From the NCBI RefSeq assembly GCF_007665395.1, contig NZ_VDND01000014.1:1-37149 (forward strand): a stretch of 37,149 nucleotides of DNA. The letters are read 5' to 3'. Numbering within the stretch: position 1 is the stretch's first letter; each line of letters starts with the position of its first letter. Shown here piece by piece: positions 32,754-37,149 of the stretch. The position numbers and the translations under genes were made by a program. Below the pieces are notes generated by a model. The model did no database searches, was not told the origin of the DNA, and saw nothing but the letters and a program-made list of their open reading frames with translations. Source of the stretch: Pseudomonas oryzihabitans. GTDB taxonomy: Bacteria; Pseudomonadota; Gammaproteobacteria; Pseudomonadales; Pseudomonadaceae.

Positions 32754-33025
32754 GCTTCGACCGCACCCAGGTGCCGCGCTGGCGCCCCGGCTATCGCTTC
32801 CAGTTCGAGCCGGCGCAGAACGCCCATGTGCTGCTCTACCCCGAGGGCATGATCAAGCTCAACGAGAGCGCCGCCGCCATCGGCGGGCTGATCGACGGCC
32901 AGCGTGACGTGGCCGCCATCGTCGCCGTGCTCGACGAACGCTTCCCCGGCGTCCCCGAGCTGGGCGCCGACGTCGAACAATTCATGGAGGTCGCCCGTGC
33001 AGAGCACTGGCTCCTGCTCGGCTAG
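32750..33025 (+). CDS. pqqD: PqqA-binding chaperone PqqD
   Basis: The 91-residue protein is a winged-helix RiPP recognition element that holds the PqqA peptide for PqqE. Typical segments are VPRWRPGYRFQFEPAQN, VLLYPEGMIKLNESAAAI and the C-terminal helix ELGADVEQFMEVARAEHW. The length is normal. It starts within the last codons of pqqC (ATGA overlap). Its own end overlaps the proposed pqqE start by 29 bp. It is a separate polypeptide here, not fused to PqqC or PqqE as in some bacteria. Confidence 0.96.
   Translation: MSFDRTQVPRWRPGYRFQFEPAQNAHVLLYPEGMIKLNESAAAIGGLIDGQRDVAAIVAVLDERFPGVPELGADVEQFMEVARAEHWLLLG
32985..32989 (+). promoter_or_regulatory. Ribosome binding site of pqqE inside pqqD
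   Basis: GGAGG lies inside ATGGAGGTC, 7-8 bp before GTG 32997. The alternative ATG at 33048 has no comparable site, so this decides the start. Confidence 0.6.
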
Positions 33026-34199
33026 CACCAGCCTGCCGGGCACGCCCATGCAGCTGCCGCAGCCGCCGGCAGTAGGTAAACACAACGTCGGTCTACCGCT
33101 GTGGCTGCTGGCCGAGGTCACCTATCGCTGCCCGCTGCAGTGTCCCTATTGCTCCAATCCGCTGGACTTCGCTGCCCAGGGTCGCGAGCTGACCACCGCG
33201 CAGTGGTTCAAGGTGATGGCCGAAGCGCGGGAGCTGGGCGCCGCCCAGATCGGCTTTTCCGGGGGCGAACCCCTGGTGCGCCAGGACCTCGCCGAACTGA
33301 TCCGCGAGGCGCGCCGGCTGGGCTACTACACCAACCTCATCACCTCCGGCATCGGCCTCACCGAAGCGCGCATCGCCGAATTCCAGCAGGCCGGCCTGGA
33401 CCATATCCAGATCAGCTTCCAGGCCAGCGATGAACAGGTGAACAACCTGCTGGCCGGGTCGAAGAAGGCCTTCGCCCAGAAGCTGGCCATGGCCAAGGCG
33501 GTCAAGGCCCATGGCTATCCCATGGTGCTCAACTTCGTCACCCACAGGCACAACATCGATCGCATCGACCAGATCATCGACCTCTGCCTGGCCCTGGAAG
33601 CCGACTTCGTCGAACTCGCCACCTGCCAGTTCTATGGCTGGGCCGAACGCAACCGGGCCGGCCTGTTGCCGACCAAGGCCCAGCTGGAGCGCGCCGAGCG
33701 CATCACTAATGAATACCGTGCGCGCCTCAAGGCCGAGAACCATCCCTGCAAGCTGATCTTCGTCACCCCGGACTACTACGAGGAGCGCCCCAAGGCCTGC
33801 ATGGACGGCTGGGGCAAGCTGTTCCTCACCATCACGCCGGACGGCACCGCCCTGCCCTGCCACGGCGCCCGGCAGATGCCCATCGCCTTCCCCAACGTGA
33901 AGGAGCAGGCCCTCCGGCACATCTGGTACGACTCCTTCGGCTTCAACGTCTACCGCGGCTACGACTGGATGCCCGAGCCCTGCCGTTCCTGCGACGAGAA
34001 GGAAAAGGACTATGGCGGCTGCCGCTGCCAGGCCTTCATGCTCACCGGCGATGCACGCAACACCGACCCGGTCTGCGCCAAGTCCCCGCACCACGACCTC
34101 ATCCTCGCCGCCCGCGCCGAAGCCGAGACCGCCACCCAGCGGATCGAGGATCTGCAGTTCCGCAACGAGCGCAACTCGCGGCTGATCGCCAAGGCCTGA
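32997..34199 (+). CDS. pqqE: PqqA peptide cyclase PqqE (radical SAM/SPASM)
   Basis: This radical SAM enzyme makes the carbon-carbon bond between Glu15 and Tyr19 of PqqA. With the GTG start it has 400 residues. The [4Fe-4S] motif CxxxCxxC is Cys45, Cys49 and Cys52 in YRCPLQCPYCSNPLDF. The SAM-binding GGEPL follows (FSGGEPLVRQDL). The C-terminal SPASM domain carries the auxiliary-cluster cysteines in LPCHGARQ, PEPCRSCDEKEKDYGGCRCQ and DPVC. ATG 33048 would give 383 residues, near the usual size, but lacks a ribosome binding site, so the true start stays uncertain. It is the last gene of the operon; no pqqM/pqqG-type peptidase gene follows. Confidence 0.95.
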   Translation: MQSTGSCSASTSLPGTPMQLPQPPAVGKHNVGLPLWLLAEVTYRCPLQCPYCSNPLDFAAQGRELTTAQWFKVMAEARELGAAQIGFSGGEPLVRQDLAELIREARRLGYYTNLITSGIGLTEARIAEFQQAGLDHIQISFQASDEQVNNLLAGSKKAFAQKLAMAKAVKAHGYPMVLNFVTHRHNIDRIDQIIDLCLALEADFVELATCQFYGWAERNRAGLLPTKAQLERAERITNEYRARLKAENHPCKLIFVTPDYYEERPKACMDGWGKLFLTITPDGTALPCHGARQMPIAFPNVKEQALRHIWYDSFGFNVYRGYDWMPEPCRSCDEKEKDYGGCRCQAFMLTGDARNTDPVCAKSPHHDLILAARAEAETATQRIEDLQFRNERNSRLIAKA

Positions 34200-34340
34200 G
34201 CGCCCTGGGCGCCAGGTCCAGCCGAGCCCAGCGGCGGCGCCAGGCACGCCGAGGTCGTCGCAGGCATCCCCTTTTCCGCCGCCTGAGCGCAGGCTTCTCG
34301 ACGGGACTCACCACCCACGGCTCCGAGGCGTTTGCCTCCT

Positions 34341-34376
34341 GGCCGGGCAGTGACCATACTGCCCGGCCGGACCTTT
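34341..34376 (+). terminator. Probable terminator of the pqq operon
   Basis: GGCCGGGCAGT (34341-34351) pairs perfectly with ACTGCCCGGCC (34358-34368) around a 6-nt loop. The T run (TTTT) begins 5 nt later, so termination may be incomplete. It lies 142 bp past pqqE and 13 bp before the next gene. Confidence 0.6.
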
Positions 34377-34389
34377 TCCCGCCGCCGTC

Positions 34390-34914
34390 ATGCCCTCGAT
34401 CCGCCCACTGCGCGCTGCCGACCTCCCTGCCGTCCTCACCATCCAGGCGGCCAATTATCCCGCCGACCTGCTCGAAGACCAGGCCTTCTACGCTAACCGC
34501 CTGGACCTCGCTGCCGAACACTGCTGGGCCGCCGTCGATGCCCAGGGCCAGCTGCAGGGCTATCTGATCGCCTACCCCTGGGACGACGGCCTGCCCCCGG
34601 CGCTCGGCGCCCGGCTGGCGCGACTGCCCAGCCGGGCCTCGACCTGGTTCCTGCACGACTGCGCCGTGCATCGCGCTGCCCAGGGCCAGGGTGTGGCCGG
34701 ACGTCTCTATCACCATGCCAGGGGGCAGGCCCGACGTGCCCGCCTGACCCAGGGGCGTTTGGTCTCGCTGGCGGGCGCCATCGGCTATTGGCAACGCCAT
34801 CGCTATCAACCGGTCCCGGCCGACGCGGCACTCGCGGCCAAGCTGGCTGGCTATGGCCCAGGCGCCTGCCTGATGCACCTCAGCCTCGAAGATCCGGACG
34901 GCGACCTCGCGTAA
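34390..34914 (+). CDS. GNAT-family N-acetyltransferase
   Basis: This 174-residue protein begins MPSIRPLRAADLPAVLTIQA, the usual first strand and helix of the Gcn5-related fold. FLHDCAVHRAAQGQGVAGRLYHHA contains the acetyl-CoA loop (QGQGVAGR). The late segment AGAIGYWQRHRYQPV takes the place of the usual N-x-x-A-x-x-F/Y-Y element. The substrate is unknown. It is preceded by a hairpin only 13 bp upstream and by no clear ribosome binding site, so it may depend on read-through from pqqE or on a promoter I cannot see. Its GC-rich codon use is like its neighbours. No link to PQQ is evident. Confidence 0.85.
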   Translation: MPSIRPLRAADLPAVLTIQAANYPADLLEDQAFYANRLDLAAEHCWAAVDAQGQLQGYLIAYPWDDGLPPALGARLARLPSRASTWFLHDCAVHRAAQGQGVAGRLYHHARGQARRARLTQGRLVSLAGAIGYWQRHRYQPVPADAALAAKLAGYGPGACLMHLSLEDPDGDLA

Positions 34915-35032
34915 AAACCGCGAAGCCAAATGCAAATATGTCTCTTTCGTCTTAACATGGGCCAGCCCTGGAGGGCTTCTCCTGCCCGGCGCTCTGGCGC
35001 GGGCATTCCATCGCCGCCACAAGGAATCCTCG

Positions 35033-36439
35033 ATGAACAGCTCTCTCGCGTCCTCGGCCAAGGGCCGCGGCGTCCTGTCCCTCACCCTGCTCGCCGGCGT
35101 CTTGGCGCTGGGTCTGCAAACCGCCGAGGCGCGCTCTGGCTTCGAAGCACCGGACCCGGATTACCACGGCGAGATCAAGGCCAGCCCCGTCGCCGGCACC
35201 GCCATCCTGGCGGGCAGCGAGGTGGCGCTGGAAGGTCGTGGCTTCACGCCCGGCCAACGGATCACCCTGTCCCGCGCCGGCGTGGCGCTGAATCCCGACG
35301 CCGCCTACGTGGCCGATGCCCAGGGCGCCTTCCAGGCGACCCTCCGTATCCCTGCGGACGCCGTGCCTGGCCAGCACCCCCTCGTGGTCAGCACCGCCGA
35401 GCCCTCGGGTGCGGCGATCTTCCCGTTCAAGGTCTCGCCGGTGGTGCCGCCCAGTGGCGGCGATGCCTACAGCCTCACGGCGGTCAAGCTGGTGCCCGGG
35501 CTGTACCAGGTCGACATCAGTGCCAAGACCGGCGCGCTCTTCGTCACCTCGGCCGTGGGTCGCCCGCCGGTCAAGGTCTCGCAGCTGCTCAAGCTCGATC
35601 CCAAGGACCTCTCCATCACCCGCCAGATCACCCCGGCTGCCGCGCCGGGAGCGGATGCCGGCGTCTTCGCCGTCTATGGCGTGGGCGTGGACGACCGCAA
35701 CGGCACCGTCTGGACCACCAACACCCGGCAGAACACCGTGGCGGTCTATCGCCAGCGCGACCTGGGCCTGGTCAAGCAATTCGCCCCCGGTATCGTGCCC
35801 CATGCCCACACCGTAGTGGTCGATGAAAAGCTCGACCGTGCCTTCGCCTCGGCCGCCATGACCCCGGACATCGTCTCCTTCGATGCCAAGACCCCGGCCG
35901 TGCGCAAGCACATCAGCATCGAGTCGGGCGTGCGCGGCGAGCAGTTCGCCGTGGTCGGCATGCACCTGGACCCGGCGCTGCACAAGCTCTACGCCGTCAG
36001 CCTGAAGACCAACGAAGCCGCGGTGATCGACGCCAAGACCGAGCAGGTCGAGAAGGTCTTCCCGATCCAGGGCGCCAAGACCCCCATGGGCGTAGCCCAC
36101 GATCCCCAGACCGACCGCCTGTTCATCACCGCCCAGGGCAGCGACAACCTGCTGATCGTCGACGCCAAGACCGGCCAGACCCTGCACAACGTCACCACCG
36201 GCGCCGGGGCCATGAACGTGGTCTTCGACCCGCTCAAGCGCCTGGCCTATGTCACCAACCGCGGCGCCGGCACCCTGACCGTGGTCGACCCGGATGGCAA
36301 CATCAAGGCCAACCTGGAACTGGGCACCTTCCCCAACCACGCGGTGGTGGATGGCAAGGGCGTGGTCTATGCGGTGAACAAGGCCAAGGGGCAGGATGAC
36401 GCCGAGGGGGATCGGATTACGCGGGTAGTGGCCAAGTAG
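35033..36439 (+). CDS. Exported YncE-like beta-propeller protein
   Basis: This 468-residue protein has a Sec signal peptide (SLTLLAGVLALGLQTAEA, cleavage likely after residue 33). An Ig-like N-terminal module follows (about 48-140; VAGTAILAGSEVALEGRGFTPGQ). The rest is a seven-blade YVTN/YncE-type propeller with repeats such as VYGVGVDDRNGTVWTTNTR, MHLDPALHKLYAVSLK, VAHDPQTDRLFITAQG and VVFDPLKRLAYVTNRG. E. coli YncE is periplasmic, iron-regulated and of unclear function. The N-terminal Ig-like module makes this version longer. The 118-bp upstream gap is AT-richer than average but shows no convincing Fur box. It is a single gene, followed by repeats. Confidence 0.85.
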   Translation: MNSSLASSAKGRGVLSLTLLAGVLALGLQTAEARSGFEAPDPDYHGEIKASPVAGTAILAGSEVALEGRGFTPGQRITLSRAGVALNPDAAYVADAQGAFQATLRIPADAVPGQHPLVVSTAEPSGAAIFPFKVSPVVPPSGGDAYSLTAVKLVPGLYQVDISAKTGALFVTSAVGRPPVKVSQLLKLDPKDLSITRQITPAAAPGADAGVFAVYGVGVDDRNGTVWTTNTRQNTVAVYRQRDLGLVKQFAPGIVPHAHTVVVDEKLDRAFASAAMTPDIVSFDAKTPAVRKHISIESGVRGEQFAVVGMHLDPALHKLYAVSLKTNEAAVIDAKTEQVEKVFPIQGAKTPMGVAHDPQTDRLFITAQGSDNLLIVDAKTGQTLHNVTTGAGAMNVVFDPLKRLAYVTNRGAGTLTVVDPDGNIKANLELGTFPNHAVVDGKGVVYAVNKAKGQDDAEGDRITRVVAK

Positions 36440-36465
36440 CCAGCTCCAGGCTAGTGGCCGCTTGC

Positions 36466-37144
36466 GTAGGAGCGGTCCATGACCGCGATAAGGTGCGGAT
36501 CCTGGCTCGGCGTGGCCGTTAGCGAAGCCTGACAAGACAGAGCTGATACGGGTGCCGGTTTCGTAGGTTGGGCTGAGCGGAGCGAAGCCCAACACCGCGG
36601 AGTTTGGCCGGGATGCCTTGGCCTACCGGTGCCCTAGCTGCTTATCACGCCTTGCCGATACCTCTTGTTTCGCCCACCCGGCGACTCACTTTTTTCAAGC
36701 GCGGCTACGCGCCCCGGACTACGAGTCCCGAACAAAGGTAACCAAAAACGTGTCCCCGCGTTTCGGCCCTTCGGGTCCCCTCGCTCCGGCGCCGCTCCAG
36801 GGGCACGGCACGAAGGGGCGTCCTGCCTCGCATCCCCCTCCACGACACCTATACTCGGCCTCACTGACGGGACGGGATGCCAGCCTGAAAGTTAGGTATT
36901 TCTAGGATCTGTAGCGTGGAAAACCGCGCAGCGTTTTCCACTGGAAGCCTAAACGCCCGAAGCGTAGCGCCCACAGCTGTCGTTATCGCGGCCATGGGCC
37001 GCTCCTACAGGTATTTCCCGATCCGTAGGAGCGGTCGCTACGGCGCACCGGCATGGCCGCGATTCCAAAGGCGTGAGGTTGTAGTAGCGTTTTCTACAGC
37101 TTGATCGGGCACAGTGGACAAGGCTTCGCCGTTGTCCACGCTAC
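36466..37144. repeat. Terminal repeat island (710-bp gene-free stretch)
   Basis: The stretch 36440-37149 has no gene. It contains a classic Pseudomonas-type REP, GTAGGAGCGGTCCATGACCGCG (36466-36487), and two more related copies at 36985-37008 (inverted) and about 37026-37065. The third copy of the composite element (family-B head, CTTGTTTCGCCCACCC middle, GTAACCAAAAACG tail) lies at 36563-36750. Family-A hairpins lie at 36911-36941 and 37114-37144. The remainder (36751-36900) resembles the DNA that follows the composite element at 8321 and, on the other strand, at 8650-8700, including CGGCCTCACTGACGGG. Confidence 0.75.
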
Positions 37145-37149
37145 GGGTT

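Noticed and set aside
34925..34960. Fur box before the YncE-like gene
   Set aside because: The AT-rich stretch around AAATGCAAATATG was considered because YncE is iron-regulated in E. coli, but it does not match the 19-bp Fur consensus well enough to report.

Overview
The window is a high-GC chromosomal segment that reads as a Pseudomonas. SerA, RpiA, IlvA, PbpG and the PQQ proteins match what I remember of Pseudomonas orthologues. The intergenic spaces carry Pseudomonas-style REP palindromes, and the pqq order is F-A-B-C-D-E. The species cannot be fixed from the sequence alone; something near P. oryzihabitans/psychrotolerans is a guess. No phage, plasmid, CRISPR, tRNA or rRNA was seen. Most of the segment is core metabolism, signalling and transport, with repeats concentrated between genes.

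Layout. Positions 1-5400 hold the start of ilvA (leftward), divergent rpiA, convergent serA, a fumarylacetoacetate-hydrolase-family enzyme and two tandem membrane-anchored SdiA-regulated-family propellers. Positions 5400-10600 hold a gamma-class carbonic anhydrase, a divergent dicarboxylate/anion permease, a 980-bp gene-free island of inverted composite repeats, and a succinyl-CoA:acetate CoA-transferase. Positions 10800-13600 hold pbpG, a small unknown protein, and a GNAT plus AI-2E-family transporter pair. Positions 13600-19700 hold a 197-bp MITE-like palindrome and a two-gene signalling operon: a 1619-aa CHASE/PAS hybrid histidine kinase with REC-REC-Hpt, overlapped by a REC-GGDEF diguanylate cyclase. 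Positions 20000-24000 hold two tandem PctA-like amino-acid chemoreceptors with almost identical signalling halves. Positions 24100-25064 hold an AEC-family permease. Positions 25392-34199 hold a periplasmic glucose oxidation block: gcd, a five-unit tandem repeat array, then pqqF and pqqABCDE. Positions 34390-36439 hold a GNAT enzyme and an exported YncE-like propeller. The last 700 bp is another repeat island.

How the genes work together. Gcd oxidises glucose to gluconate in the periplasm and needs PQQ. PqqA is the peptide precursor, PqqE crosslinks its Glu15 and Tyr19, PqqD presents the peptide, PqqF is a protease that trims the product, PqqB hydroxylates and PqqC completes the cofactor. Apo-enzyme and cofactor synthesis are therefore adjacent here. 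The hybrid kinase and cyclase probably form a phosphorelay that turns an extracytoplasmic cue into c-di-GMP. The two chemoreceptors probably sense amino acids, and the first has a good sigma-28 promoter match.

The less ordinary signals are the MITE-like palindrome, the composite intergenic repeat (three copies, two of them inverted around one spacer), the 60-bp tandem array before pqqF, a short upstream reading frame ending on the gcd start codon, a terminator between pqqA and pqqB, and a perfect 7+2+7 inverted repeat before the CoA-transferase. I did not find a clearly new multi-gene system.
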